Shown in pieces: positions 9,093-18,468 of a DNA stretch of 64,000 bases. The stretch comes from JAUVKA01 sp964465145 (GTDB lineage: Bacteria; Bacteroidota; Bacteroidia; Bacteroidales; UBA12481), in NCBI GenBank assembly GCA_964465145.1, contig CAYXJR010000014.1:7160-71159 (forward strand), read 5' to 3'. The notes below the pieces were generated by a model. The model did no database searches. It saw nothing but the letters and a program-made list of their open reading frames with translations, and was not told where the DNA came from. Every line of letters starts with the position of its first letter. The first letter of the stretch is position 1. The position numbers and the translations under genes are program-made.

Positions 9093-9999
9093 CTATAATT
9101 ATTATGGCCAAAATAAGGGTTAAAAAGACAGACATTAGCACAATAACACTGCGTTTGGGTGAGGATTTCTTATCCGCAGGAAATGGAGGAGTAACAACCT
9201 GGCTGTAAGTGATTTCTTTTTCCAATTCCGAACGTTCTGCAGCCTGTAAGACTTCAATGTCTACCAATGATTTTAGCAAACCATCATGTTGATCCTTAAG
9301 TTTTTTATACTCATATCCTTTATCGGACATGTTACCGAGGAACTTCTCTGCAGATTCCCTCTTTACTGTATTGGTTCGGTACATGGCTCTCGATGCCTCC
9401 GCCGTTTGCTCACCATAGAATTCCAGTATACCATATTGCTCTCCAATGGCATTAATAGCTATACGAATAGAGTCGAGCTTGTGGTAACCTTTTTTTAATT
9501 GCACTGTGTAAACATCGAAAACTTCCTGATGCTTAATCCGGTGCAGGCTTGCCACTTTATCGTTATAATGAGAGATCAGGGAATTTACCATATTGCTGGC
9601 CATACCAGGATCAGTATCCAGCACTTCTATCCGAACAGCCTCATTCTCAGTTTTCCTGAAACTTACATTATCATTGTACTTACCTATTATGGCTGTAAAA
9701 AAATACTTGTAGTTACGGGAGATCTTGTAATGCTCATCCAGTTTAAAGGATTCGATTATTTTGTCACGGATATCTCCGGAATTGAGGATCTCCAGCATTT
9801 GTTCCGTATAACTTTCTTCGGAATATTCACCCAGATTCACTGGATAAACTATGGCCATGGATTTAAACTTTGGTTTAATAAAGTGTTGGGAGGAAAATAC
9901 TACTGAAATGATTCCTGCGATTATAGCAATTGCCATCAGATGAACCTTCCATTTCCACATAAGGTCCAGTAAATTTCTATTGTTGAAATAATTTTCCAT
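9040..9999 (-). CDS. Wzz-like polysaccharide chain-length determinant / co-polymerase
   Basis: The 319-residue protein has the topology of Wzz proteins: a short cytoplasmic N-terminus, a transmembrane helix at about 20–40, a periplasmic domain rich in helix (about 45–280) and a second transmembrane helix at about 284–308 preceded by the proline-containing PPFPADKKSSPKR. Wzz proteins set the length of polymerised glycans. There is no tyrosine kinase domain. It lies between tyrS (10 bases upstream) and the O-antigen ligase-like gene that it overlaps, so the pair probably works together on a surface polysaccharide. It could also belong to a polymer exported by genes outside the window. Confidence 0.82.
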   Translation of the reverse strand: MENYFNNRNLLDLMWKWKVHLMAIAIIAGIISVVFSSQHFIKPKFKSMAIVYPVNLGEYSEESYTEQMLEILNSGDIRDKIIESFKLDEHYKISRNYKYFFTAIIGKYNDNVSFRKTENEAVRIEVLDTDPGMASNMVNSLISHYNDKVASLHRIKHQEVFDVYTVQLKKGYHKLDSIRIAINAIGEQYGILEFYGEQTAEASRAMYRTNTVKRESAEKFLGNMSDKGYEYKKLKDQHDGLLKSLVDIEVLQAAERSELEKEITYSQVVTPPFPADKKSSPKRSVIVLMSVFLTLILAIIIIGVIENRTYFSAGPAASE

Positions 10000-10009
10000 T
10001 ATTTTGGTT

Positions 10010-11290
10010 TTATTGGGCTATGATTAGAAAATAGTTCTTTTTCCCCTTCTGGGCAAGCAGATATTTGTTATTCAAAAGAGAGTCGGCTTGTATCTGTGTC
10101 TCAGGATCAGATATTTTTTCCTTATTCAGACTGACACTACCTCCCTGAACGGAACGGCGCAATTCACCTTTCGAAGGGAATACCGCAGTTTCCCCTGCCA
10201 AAAGTTCAACTACAGAAATCCCTTCACTTATCAATTCCCTGTCAATTTTGAATTGTGGCACTCCTTCAAAAACAGACAGGAAGGTTTGCTCATCCATTCG
10301 AACCAGGGTTTCATGGGTTCCCTTACCAAAAAGTATCTGTGATGCCTCAATCGCTGATTCAAGATCTTCCCTGGAGTGCACCATGGCAGTAACATCTTCC
10401 GCCAATGTGCGTTGAAGCAAGCGCAGATGAGGAGCCTGCCGGTGTTCATCGATTAGGGCATTGATTTCTGCCTTCGACCTAAGAGTAAATATTCTGATAT
10501 AACTTTCCGCATCTACATCCCCGGTATTCATCCAGAATTGGTAAAATGCGTAGGGGGAAGTTTTTCCCGGATCAAGCCAGATGGTCCCTGATTCAGTTTT
10601 TCCAAATTTTCCCCCATCGGCTTTTGTTATCATGGGGGATGTCAGGGCAAAAGCCTCTCCTCCGCTTTTCCGTCGGATTAATTCGGTCCCGGTTGTAATA
10701 TTGCCCCATTGGTCGGATCCGCCCATTTGAAGTTTTACTCCATGCTGTTTGTATAAATGGTAGAAATCATACCCCTGGACCAACTGATAAGAAAACTCTG
10801 TATAGGACATCCCAGTATCCAGGCGCTTTTTTACTGAGTCCTTGGCCGTCATGTAATTAACGGTGATATGTTTACCAACCTCGCGGATAAATTCAAGAAA
10901 AGAAAACTCTTTCATCCAGTCGTAGTTGTTCACCATCACGGCTTCATTTGGAGCCTGCGTGTCAAAATCAAGAAATTTTGACAGTTGCTTTTTTATGCAT
11001 TCCTGGTTATACCTCAGGGACTCCTCGTCGAGCAGGTTTCTTTCCTCGGATTTTCCTGATGGGTCACCTATCATTCCTGTTGCACCCCCAACCAGGGCAT
11101 AGGGCTTATGCCCGGCCATCTGGAAATGCTTAAGCATCATAATACCCACCAGATTACCGATATGAAGGGAGTCGGAAGATGGGTCGAAGCCCACATAAGC
11201 TGAACCCATTTCCTGTAGCAAAATCTCCTCAGTGCCAGGCATTATGTCGTGGATCATACCCCTCCATCTGAGTTCATCAACAAAGTTCAT
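10010..11290 (-). CDS. tyrS: Tyrosyl-tRNA synthetase
   Basis: TyrRS charges tRNA-Tyr. The class I signatures are present: the HIGH-like SLHIGNLVG, the tyrosine pocket QLVQGYDFYHLY, GGSDQWGN and the KMSKS-like GKFGKTESG. An S4 RNA-binding domain ends the protein (RRSVQGGSVSLNKEKI). The ATG at 11290 gives the usual start MNFVDELRWRGMIHDIMPGT; an ATG nine codons earlier (11317) would add residues that do not look conserved. The gene sits in a minus-strand run cvpA–tyrS–Wzz-like–ligase-like. Confidence 0.97.
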   Translation of the reverse strand: MNFVDELRWRGMIHDIMPGTEEILLQEMGSAYVGFDPSSDSLHIGNLVGIMMLKHFQMAGHKPYALVGGATGMIGDPSGKSEERNLLDEESLRYNQECIKKQLSKFLDFDTQAPNEAVMVNNYDWMKEFSFLEFIREVGKHITVNYMTAKDSVKKRLDTGMSYTEFSYQLVQGYDFYHLYKQHGVKLQMGGSDQWGNITTGTELIRRKSGGEAFALTSPMITKADGGKFGKTESGTIWLDPGKTSPYAFYQFWMNTGDVDAESYIRIFTLRSKAEINALIDEHRQAPHLRLLQRTLAEDVTAMVHSREDLESAIEASQILFGKGTHETLVRMDEQTFLSVFEGVPQFKIDRELISEGISVVELLAGETAVFPSKGELRRSVQGGSVSLNKEKISDPETQIQADSLLNNKYLLAQKGKKNYFLIIAQ

Positions 11291-11334
11291 AGAAAAATTT
11301 TTGCCAAAGATAGTCATTTGATTATAACGCCCAT

Positions 11335-11871
11335 TCAGCTTGTTACAGTATCAAGGCTGTCATCTTTCACCTTATCAATTTCTTTTTCGAAATTCTCCAG
11401 GTGCAAAAAGGGCAAAAGGTTAGGAATCAGATTTGCCATAGGTTGATACAACATTGATCCTTCTTTCGCCTCTTCAGGAATGAAACTTTTTCTTTCGTCA
11501 ACAATATCAATTACAAAAAGGATAACAGAGGTTATCAGGGCGGCTTTTACCAGTCCTACAACAATTCCTGCGAGACGGTCTATCCATCCCAAAGCAAGGG
11601 ATCTCACCAATTGGCTAAGCATTTTGGCTATAATCTGGATCACTACCACAATGATAATAAAGGTGATTACAAAGGAAATAATATGCATGTACTGACTTTC
11701 AATTCCCCATGTAGTCAGCAAGTTAGCCGTCCAATCAGAAAATTTAATTGCCCCCCATATACCAAATACAAGAGCGGCAAGGGAGGCTATCTCACCTATA
11801 AATCCGTTTTTAAATCCTGAAAACAATCCGGCAATCAGCGGAATAAGAATAAGAAGGTCTAACCAATTCAT
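11335..11871 (-). CDS. CvpA family membrane protein
   Basis: The 178-residue protein begins MNWLDLLILIPLIAGLFSGF and continues with GFIGEIASLAALVFG, the typical start of CvpA (colicin V production) proteins. Four hydrophobic segments lie at about 4–22, 27–45, 62–86 and 100–122; the C-terminal 50 residues are polar. The family is widespread and its cellular role is not well defined; links to envelope homeostasis have been proposed. It is the first gene of the minus-strand run and has its own -7 element at 11892–11899. Confidence 0.88.
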   Translation of the reverse strand: MNWLDLLILIPLIAGLFSGFKNGFIGEIASLAALVFGIWGAIKFSDWTANLLTTWGIESQYMHIISFVITFIIIVVVIQIIAKMLSQLVRSLALGWIDRLAGIVVGLVKAALITSVILFVIDIVDERKSFIPEEAKEGSMLYQPMANLIPNLLPFLHLENFEKEIDKVKDDSLDTVTS

Positions 11872-11891
11872 GATAAGCTGTTTTGATCTAC

Positions 11892-11922
11892 CAAAAGTAG
11901 CTATATTTTTTTTGTATTTTTG
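11892..11922. promoter_or_regulatory. Back-to-back -7 promoter elements for cvpA and the GH3-like gene
   Basis: On the minus strand TACTTTTG (11899 to 11892) lies 20 bases before the cvpA start. On the plus strand TATTTTTG (11915–11922) lies 41 bases before the GH3-like start. Both fit TAnnTTTG, and their spacing suits a compact divergent promoter. The -33 elements are not clear. Confidence 0.55.
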
Positions 11923-11963
11923 GAATCCCGCAATTCGGTTAAATTGGGCTAAATGTAATATTC

Positions 11964-13481
11964 ATGCCGATTATTAACTCTTTCATGTCGTGGTTCATAA
12001 CCAAACGGCAATATCAGATCGATTTCTTCAGAAAGTTCCCGGTTGAAGTCCAGCAGGAAACGCTTGCACGCCTGGTAAAAATGGCTCAGGATACCAGTTT
12101 TGGCGAAGAGCATGGTTTCAAGGATATCAATTCCTATTCTGATTTTAATAATCATATTCCCATCCGGGATTACGATGGATTTAAATCCTACATAGAAAAA
12201 GCCATGAAGGGCAATGACAGTGTGCTTTTCCCTGGCGAAGTCAGGTGGTTTGCCAAATCTTCGGGTACCACCAGTACAAAAAGCAAATACATTCCCATAA
12301 CCAGGGAAAACATGGAGGAATGTCATTTTCGCGGTGGAAAAGATGCTATTGTCATGTATTTTAGTAATTATCCTGATTCGAATTTGTTTAAAGGCAAAAG
12401 CCTGGTTATTGGTGGAAGCCATCAGATATCCAACTATAACTCCGATTCCTATTTTGGTGATCTTTCAGCGGTTCTCCTTCAGAATATGCCTTTCTGGAGT
12501 CATATTCTGCGCACCCCCGACCTGTCTATTGCCCTTATGGACGAATGGGAAGAAAAGATTGAAAAGATGGCAGACGCCACCATTCAGGAAAATGTCAGCA
12601 ATATTGCCGGCGTTCCTTCCTGGACTCTGGTCCTTATGAACCGGATACTGGAAAAAACCGGGGCCAGCCATATTCACGAAGTTTGGCCAAAGCTGGAGTT
12701 ATTCATGCACGGAGGGGTTAGTTTTGAGCCATACCGCCAACAGTTTAAAAAACTATTCCCCAATTCTCCAATGAATTACCTCGAAACCTATAATGCATCG
12801 GAAGGTTTTTTTGGAATCCAGGATGATCCCACCAAGGACGACATGCTCCTTATGTTGGATTACGGTATTTTTTATGAATTTATTCCCATGGATGAGTGGG
12901 AATCAGACAACCCGAGAGTTATACCATTGGAGGAGGTTGAGATTGGTGAAAATTACGCTATCATTATTTCCACCAGTGCAGGATTATGGAGATACAAGAT
13001 CGGAGATACAGTTAAATTTACTTCAATCAGGCCTTATAAAATAAAAATTACAGGGCGGACAAAACACTTTATTAATGCATTTGGTGAAGAGGTGATCATC
13101 GACAATGCAGACAAAGCCATGCAGAAGGCCACCCAAATCACCAGATCAGAGGTGGCGGAATACACAGCTGCACCCGTTTTTATGAAAGATGGTGAAAGTG
13201 GCAGGCACCAGTGGCTAATCGAGTTTGCCATCCCTCCTGATAATCTTGAGTATTTTATTGAAATATTGGACAATACACTTAAGGCTAATAATTCAGATTA
13301 TGAGGCAAAGCGATATAAGGACATTGCCCTGCATCGACCAGAAGTTATTGTAATTCAAAAAGGAACCTTTTATAAATGGCTGAAAGCCAACAATAAATTG
13401 GGCGGACAACACAAAATCCCCCGTTTATCTAATAACAGGGATATAGTGGAAGAAATTATTAAACTCAACCAGTTACAATGA
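11964..13481 (+). CDS. GH3-family (auxin-responsive promoter type) adenylate-forming enzyme
   Basis: The 505 residues match the GH3 family, relatives of acyl-adenylate enzymes that join carboxylic acids to amino acids in plants. The nucleotide-binding motif KSSGTTSTKSKYIPIT, the ETYNASEGFFGIQ stretch and the GLWRYKIGDTVKFTS region are typical. Bacterial members are common in Bacteroidota, but their substrates are unknown. No signal peptide is present, so it acts in the cytoplasm. Its stop overlaps the next start by 4 bases (ATGA), which points to coupled translation with the secreted protein that follows. Confidence 0.9.
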   Translation: MPIINSFMSWFITKRQYQIDFFRKFPVEVQQETLARLVKMAQDTSFGEEHGFKDINSYSDFNNHIPIRDYDGFKSYIEKAMKGNDSVLFPGEVRWFAKSSGTTSTKSKYIPITRENMEECHFRGGKDAIVMYFSNYPDSNLFKGKSLVIGGSHQISNYNSDSYFGDLSAVLLQNMPFWSHILRTPDLSIALMDEWEEKIEKMADATIQENVSNIAGVPSWTLVLMNRILEKTGASHIHEVWPKLELFMHGGVSFEPYRQQFKKLFPNSPMNYLETYNASEGFFGIQDDPTKDDMLLMLDYGIFYEFIPMDEWESDNPRVIPLEEVEIGENYAIIISTSAGLWRYKIGDTVKFTSIRPYKIKITGRTKHFINAFGEEVIIDNADKAMQKATQITRSEVAEYTAAPVFMKDGESGRHQWLIEFAIPPDNLEYFIEILDNTLKANNSDYEAKRYKDIALHRPEVIVIQKGTFYKWLKANNKLGGQHKIPRLSNNRDIVEEIIKLNQLQ

Positions 13482-14281
13482 AACCGATACGAGGCATCGG
13501 AATATTATTGTTGTTCTTTTATATTTGTTTGGATGGAACTGCACAGGAACCCGTTTACTTTTTTTCCGAAACCTTCAATATGGCCGCATCCGATCCACTA
13601 GGACATTTTTACCTGGTACAGGAAGGACAGATTAGGAAAATAGATAGTCTTGGTCAGGTAATGTATACCTTCTCCGATCCGGAAAAAGGCCAGGTTTCCT
13701 GGTTGGATGCCTCCGACCCTTTCCGTATCCTGGTCTATTATCGGACCTTCAATCAATTGATATTCCTGGACCGCACTCTTTCGCCACTCGGTGATCCGGT
13801 TCGACTGGATGATCTGGAAATTTTTGTTCCAGCTGGTATTTGCAGGGCCAGACAAGGAGGATTCTGGGTAATTGATCAGTCCAATAGCTCCCTGATCCAT
13901 CTGGATGCCGATCTTAATCGCCAGGTCGATATTCGTCTGGGGGGTATAAACACGAATCAAATGGAAAGCTGGTTTCCAATGTTGGAATGGAAAGAACGAC
14001 TATACATTTGTCGTCAGGGACAAAATGTTATTCAATTCGATCTTTATGGCACACAATTAATAAATATTCCAGTAAAAACAATGGGGATAAGCTCTATGGA
14101 CAATATGATGCTTTTCATCGGAGACCAGGTAGTTTATAAGTACAGCGATTATCCGGCTGGGCTGTCAGAGCCCATGACGATGCTCCTCCCCGAATGGGAG
14201 CAATTGATCATTTCAAAAAACCGTGCCCTAATACAGGACCAATCAGGATGGCATTTGTACCGGTTAAAAAAAACCCCCTGA
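13478..14281 (+). CDS. Secreted protein of unknown function, beta-propeller-like
   Basis: The 267 residues start with a signal peptide of about 22 residues (GTAQEPVYFF). The rest is rich in beta-strand-like repeats, each with an aromatic and a D/G turn (for example GQIRKIDSLGQVMYTF, NQLIFLDRTLSPLG, SLIHLDADLNRQ), resembling blades of a propeller. No catalytic motif is seen and no named family is recognised. It overlaps the GH3-like gene by 4 bases and is followed after 66 bases by the deoxynucleoside kinase gene. Its function is open; a structural or periplasmic binding role is only a guess. Confidence 0.6.
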   Translation: MKPIRGIGILLLFFYICLDGTAQEPVYFFSETFNMAASDPLGHFYLVQEGQIRKIDSLGQVMYTFSDPEKGQVSWLDASDPFRILVYYRTFNQLIFLDRTLSPLGDPVRLDDLEIFVPAGICRARQGGFWVIDQSNSSLIHLDADLNRQVDIRLGGINTNQMESWFPMLEWKERLYICRQGQNVIQFDLYGTQLINIPVKTMGISSMDNMMLFIGDQVVYKYSDYPAGLSEPMTMLLPEWEQLIISKNRALIQDQSGWHLYRLKKTP

Positions 14282-14347
14282 GGAACCGGAGAAGAAAGGA
14301 AATAATTTGTATTTTAGACCATCATCATAACTAAAATTAATTAGCTG

Positions 14348-14962
14348 ATGCACATAGCAGTAGCAGGAAATATCGGATCCGGAAAAACCACCCTCACCCG
14401 GATTTTAAGTAAACATTTTAACTGGGAGGCACATTTCGAGGACGTGGACGACAATCCTTACCTGAATGATTTTTACGCAGACATGCAAAGATGGTCATTC
14501 AATCTGCAGGTTTACTTTTTAAATTCCAGGTTTAATCAGATATTAGATATCCGCAAATCTGATAAAACGGTTATCCAGGATCGTACCATCTATGAAGATG
14601 CCTACATATTTGCTCCCAACCTGCACTCAATGGGCCTAATGAGCACCCGTGATTTTGAAAATTATTATACCCTTTTCAACCTCATGGTTTCCCTGGTTCA
14701 GCCTCCCGATTTGGTGATTTATCTCCGGGCTTCTGTTCCGACCCTGGTGAATCAGATTCAAAAAAGAGGCAGGAAATATGAAGATTCCATAAGGCTGGAT
14801 TACCTAAAACGGCTTAACGAAAGGTATGAAAGCTGGGTGGAAACCTATAATGATGGTAAATTGCTGATCGTTGATGCCGATTCAATGGATTTCCTTGGCA
14901 ACCCTGAAGACATAAACCTTGTTATAGACAAAATAAATGCTCAGCTACACGGGCTCTTTTAA
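14348..14962 (+). CDS. Deoxynucleoside kinase
   Basis: This 204-residue kinase phosphorylates deoxynucleosides for dNTP salvage. The P-loop is AGNIGSGKTT at 6–15, the next conserved segment holds DVDDNPYLNDFY, and the nucleoside-binding/DRS-like motif is VIQDRTIYEDAYIFA. A LID-like stretch QKRGRKYEDSI follows PDLVIYLRA. Length and motif order agree with the dNK/dGK family. Its stop codon overlaps the stop of the convergent PfkB-type gene (shared bases 14960–14961), so the two transcripts must overlap. Confidence 0.93.
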   Translation: MHIAVAGNIGSGKTTLTRILSKHFNWEAHFEDVDDNPYLNDFYADMQRWSFNLQVYFLNSRFNQILDIRKSDKTVIQDRTIYEDAYIFAPNLHSMGLMSTRDFENYYTLFNLMVSLVQPPDLVIYLRASVPTLVNQIQKRGRKYEDSIRLDYLKRLNERYESWVETYNDGKLLIVDADSMDFLGNPEDINLVIDKINAQLHGLF

Positions 14963-15942
14963 ACTGCCCCTTCAATTCTTTTAATTAAAGCCAAAATATC
15001 TCCCCAGACTGGCAGTGGTAATTTGGGCCCGGTAAATTCAATCACCTTCCCGGCCAGGATGCTTCCTATCTGCCCACACTGGTAATCCGACAAGCCCCGG
15101 GACAAGCCATAGATGAACCCTGCAGCATACAGGTCCCCTGCTCCAGAGGTATCAACAGGAATGGTTGAAACAGCTTCAACATGGACGGGCTCATCATCAG
15201 TCTGTATCCACGAACCTTCTTTGCCAATTTTCACAATTGCCTTACTGCACATCCTATGAAGATCTGCCAGAGCAGATACAGGCTCCTTGCCGGTCATAGC
15301 TTTTGCTTCCTCTTCATTAGCAAAGACAATAGTTACATATCTGTTAAGAATATCTTCCAGAAAATTCCGATTCTCTTCCACCACATTATAACTGGCCAGG
15401 TCGAGCGACACTTCAAGTCCGGCGGCACGTGCCATCCTTACTGCTTTTTCAATAAGATCATGGTTTTGCACCAGGTAGCCCTCAATATGAAGCAAATCAT
15501 ACCCATCAAAAACCCCTGGTGTAATATGCTCCGGCGCCAATTCCATTGCAGCGCCCAGAAAGGTCCCAAAAGTACGCTCCGAATCCGGAGAAACGAGAGC
15601 CAATGCCCGGCCGGTGGGGGAGTTTGAATAATTAAACACAGGCTTAATCCCCTTTTCTTCCATGTCCCTCTTAAAAAAGGCCCCGTATTCATCTTTACCT
15701 ATTGAACCAATGAAACCTGTTTCCAAACCTAAAGCAGCTAGTCCGTGAGTTGTATTGGCAGCCGACCCTCCTGAATTGAGCTCAGTTTCCAGACCAGCCA
15801 AGCGGGATTGAATTTTTTCCAGTCGCTCATTATCAATCAGTTGCATACTGGCTTTTGGCAATTCCAATTCTACCAGCAAAAGATCATCTGGCAGTCGCAT
15901 GATAATATCAACCAGTGCATTGCCCATCCCAAGAACTTTCAT
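14959..15942 (-). CDS. PfkB-family kinase, adenosine kinase-like
   Basis: PfkB kinases phosphorylate sugars or nucleosides. From the ATG at 15942 the protein reads MKVLGMGNALVDIIMRL, a classic start. It has the glycine-rich NSGGSAANTTHGLAALG and the catalytic DTSGAGDLYAAGF, whose GAGD aspartate is the base. An ATG two codons earlier (15948) is equally possible; the more distant start at 16032 adds a hydrophobic stretch not typical of the family. Bacteroidota proteins of this type are commonly labelled adenosine kinase, but substrate choice is not certain from motifs. The NagB-like gene lies divergently upstream. Confidence 0.88.
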   Translation of the reverse strand: MKVLGMGNALVDIIMRLPDDLLLVELELPKASMQLIDNERLEKIQSRLAGLETELNSGGSAANTTHGLAALGLETGFIGSIGKDEYGAFFKRDMEEKGIKPVFNYSNSPTGRALALVSPDSERTFGTFLGAAMELAPEHITPGVFDGYDLLHIEGYLVQNHDLIEKAVRMARAAGLEVSLDLASYNVVEENRNFLEDILNRYVTIVFANEEEAKAMTGKEPVSALADLHRMCSKAIVKIGKEGSWIQTDDEPVHVEAVSTIPVDTSGAGDLYAAGFIYGLSRGLSDYQCGQIGSILAGKVIEFTGPKLPLPVWGDILALIKRIEGAV

Positions 15943-16059
15943 AAACATTGAGTTTTTGGCAAAAGTATGGATTATCACAGTAAATAGAGATATGACAATA
16001 GGAAACTTATTAAAGGGTAACAATCCACCCACTGAAATCGAATAATCCGGTTTTTACCC

Positions 16060-16067
16060 TAATTTTG
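16060..16067 (+). promoter_or_regulatory. TAnnTTTG -7 element of the NagB-like/PIG-L gene
   Basis: TAATTTTG lies 16 bases upstream of the ATG at 16084. It fits the Bacteroidota -7 consensus and supports this start. A -33 element is not obvious. Confidence 0.5.
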
Positions 16068-16083
16068 TGTAAACACAAATAGC

Positions 16084-18402
16084 ATGATAGAAATACTCTC
16101 CGCGGTCGAGAAATACTACCTGGAAAAACACAAAGTGGATTCGAGAACAGCCCGTATCCCATATATTACTGTCGACCAGTTCCCTGAACTGGGTTTGCTA
16201 ACTGCTCTCCGGTTCCTGGAATGGGTATCTGAGAATCCGGAGGGTGTGGTAAGCCTTCCAACAGGAAAAACCCCTGAATATTTCATAAAATGGACCAAAT
16301 ATTTACTTGATAACTGGGAAAACCCGGCTAACCGCCAGCTAATGAAGGACAGCGGCTTAGCGCTGGTCAGAAAGCCAGGGCTGAAGAACTTACGGTTTGT
16401 TCAAATCGATGATTTCTATCCCATATGCCCGGAACATCATAACAGTTTTCTCTATTTTGTCAGGAAATTCTATCTGCATGACCTTGGATTTGATAGTACA
16501 AAAGCCTTACTCATTAATTCCCAGGAGATTCCCCTTGCCAATGGATTATCCTATCTGGAAGTATTCCCTGATTTCCGGATTGACCTAAGTCTCAGGCATC
16601 GTGAGGCCATCAGCCAGGCAGAGGAAATTCGGCAAAGGTCGATATTTATGATCGACAACTGGTGTATGGATTATGAGCGAAAAATCAGAGAGATGGGTGG
16701 AATTGGCTTTTTCCTCGGGGGAATAGGTCCCGACGGGCATATTGCCTTCAATACACGGGGAAGTAACCATCACTCAGCGACCCGTCTTTGTAACACCAAT
16801 TACGAAACACAGGCAGCTGCAGCAGGGGATCTTGGTGGAATTGAAATCTCTGCCAATCGCCTGGTCATAACCATAGGCCTGGGAACACTATGCTTTAACC
16901 AGGATGCTGTGGCTGTGATTTTTGCAGCCGGAGAAGCCAAGGCCCGCGTTATCCAGAATGCTATAGAATTACCTCCGGATGTTAAATATCCGGCTACGGT
17001 ACTTCAAGGACTTAAAAATGCCCGGTTTTACCTTACTCAAGGTGCAGCCAAATTATTATATGATGAGCAATTAAGGTATTTCACCTCAGGTGATTGGAAT
17101 ATTGATAAATCAATCCGGGCTTTGCTGGATTATTGTCAGAAAGAAAATGTATATCCTCACAAAATTGCCGAGGATTCCCTTTCGGAAATTCTCGGTTTTC
17201 AGGGGGAATCAAAAAATCAATCGACTTCCTTAAACATTAAGGATACTGTCAATGAGGTTAAAAATCGCCTGTCGAAAGGCCTTGAAAAGGTAACGGGCAA
17301 GACGATACTCCATACCGGTCCTCACCATGATGATATCATGCTTGGCATTTTACCTGTGGTGAACAGGCAGTTGCGTGACCAGACCAATAAAATTCATTTT
17401 GCTATCCTGACATCTGGTTTTACGGCCATCAGCAATCAATTTCTTATCGATAACCTGGAGTATTGCCTTCGGTTAATTGAGGCAGGTGAAATTCAAATGA
17501 TTGGATATCCGGATTTTTTTGAAAAAGGTTATTTATTTAAGTGGGATAAAGATGTAAACCATTACCTGAACAAGGTGGCCGAACGTGATGAAGAGGGGAA
17601 AAAACGGGGCCTGTGTCACCGGATCACCCGTTGCCTGGCCAGGATCTATAAGATGCAATCCATTGAGAACCTTAAAATCCGAATAAAAAAAATCATCCAA
17701 ACTCTTGAGGGATACTATCAAGGGGAAAAAAATGCGCCTGACATTCAGCAATTAAAGGGAATGATACGGGAATTTGAAGAAGAGCTGGTTTGGGCTCATA
17801 GCGGGAAACAGGTCAAGGATGTTCATCATTTAAGGTTGGGGTTTTATAAGGGTGATATTTTCACTGAACAGCCTGAAAAAGTGCGGGATGTAGAACCTGT
17901 GTTGAACTTGTTTCGCAGGATTGAGCCAGATATCATCAGTGTCACTATGGATCCTGAAGGTAGTGGTCCTGATACGCATTACAAGGTTCTCCAAACGATC
18001 GCTGAAGCCTTGCAGCTATGGAGCAAAGAAAAAGACCTTTCCGGGCTTGTAATCCAGGCATACCGGAATGTTTGGTATCGTTATCATCCATCAGAGGCTA
18101 ATGTTTATGCTCCGGTTTCACTTAACGGGATGGCAGTACTCCAAAACAGTTTCAGACAATGCTATCTCAGCCAGTTAGATGCCTCATTTCCCAGCCCGGA
18201 CCTTCACGGTCCATTTTGTGATCTGGCACAAAAAATATGGGTTGAACAATTTAAAGAGGTGCAATTACTACTTGGTAAAGATTTCTTTTACCAAAATGAA
18301 ATCCCTTTACTAAGGGCAACTCATGGATTAGTATTCTACCGGGAAATCGGAATTATGGAGTTTTTGAAGGAAGCCAGAATGCTTGAAATGGCTATGGGAT
18401 AG
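16084..18402 (+). CDS. NagB-like deaminase domain fused to a PIG-L/LmbE deacetylase domain
   Basis: The 772-residue protein joins two domains. Residues about 1–350 resemble glucosamine-6-phosphate deaminase (NagB): GVVSLPTGKTPEYF, FVQIDDFYPI and GGIGPDGHIAFNTRGSN. The catalytic D217 and H219 are kept, but the glutamate that follows HIAFN in Escherichia coli NagB is T224. Residues about 400–772 look like a PIG-L/LmbE zinc deacetylase with TGPHHDDIMLG (H414, D416, D417) and GSGPDTHYKVLQT. The expected logic is deacetylation of an N-acetylamino sugar followed by deamination or isomerisation, but the threonine change makes ordinary deamination uncertain. No signal peptide, so cytoplasmic. Fusions of this kind are known in Bacteroidota; their reaction is not established to my knowledge. 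Confidence 0.85.
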   Translation: MIEILSAVEKYYLEKHKVDSRTARIPYITVDQFPELGLLTALRFLEWVSENPEGVVSLPTGKTPEYFIKWTKYLLDNWENPANRQLMKDSGLALVRKPGLKNLRFVQIDDFYPICPEHHNSFLYFVRKFYLHDLGFDSTKALLINSQEIPLANGLSYLEVFPDFRIDLSLRHREAISQAEEIRQRSIFMIDNWCMDYERKIREMGGIGFFLGGIGPDGHIAFNTRGSNHHSATRLCNTNYETQAAAAGDLGGIEISANRLVITIGLGTLCFNQDAVAVIFAAGEAKARVIQNAIELPPDVKYPATVLQGLKNARFYLTQGAAKLLYDEQLRYFTSGDWNIDKSIRALLDYCQKENVYPHKIAEDSLSEILGFQGESKNQSTSLNIKDTVNEVKNRLSKGLEKVTGKTILHTGPHHDDIMLGILPVVNRQLRDQTNKIHFAILTSGFTAISNQFLIDNLEYCLRLIEAGEIQMIGYPDFFEKGYLFKWDKDVNHYLNKVAERDEEGKKRGLCHRITRCLARIYKMQSIENLKIRIKKIIQTLEGYYQGEKNAPDIQQLKGMIREFEEELVWAHSGKQVKDVHHLRLGFYKGDIFTEQPEKVRDVEPVLNLFRRIEPDIISVTMDPEGSGPDTHYKVLQTIAEALQLWSKEKDLSGLVIQAYRNVWYRYHPSEANVYAPVSLNGMAVLQNSFRQCYLSQLDASFPSPDLHGPFCDLAQKIWVEQFKEVQLLLGKDFFYQNEIPLLRATHGLVFYREIGIMEFLKEARMLEMAMG

Positions 18403-18435
18403 CATCTCCAATCCTCCACTATCACTATTTTTAAT

Positions 18436-18443
18436 TATATTTG
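18436..18443 (+). promoter_or_regulatory. TAnnTTTG -7 element of the PKD–FISUMP lipoprotein gene
   Basis: TATATTTG lies 25 bases upstream of the ATG at 18469 and fits the Bacteroidota -7 consensus. Confidence 0.5.
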
Positions 18444-18468
18444 CTTTGTTATACTAAATGTTAATTCC

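Noticed and set aside
9030..9100. Possible frameshift fusing the Wzz-like and ligase-like genes
   Set aside because: Both proteins have complete ends; a 53-base overlap with a GTG start explains the layout better than a frameshift.
11949..12422. Minus-strand frame opposite the GH3-like gene
   Set aside because: Antisense to the conserved nucleotide-binding segment of the GH3-like protein; no independent support.
15181..15627. Plus-strand frame opposite the PfkB kinase gene
   Set aside because: A shadow frame; the minus strand carries full PfkB signatures.
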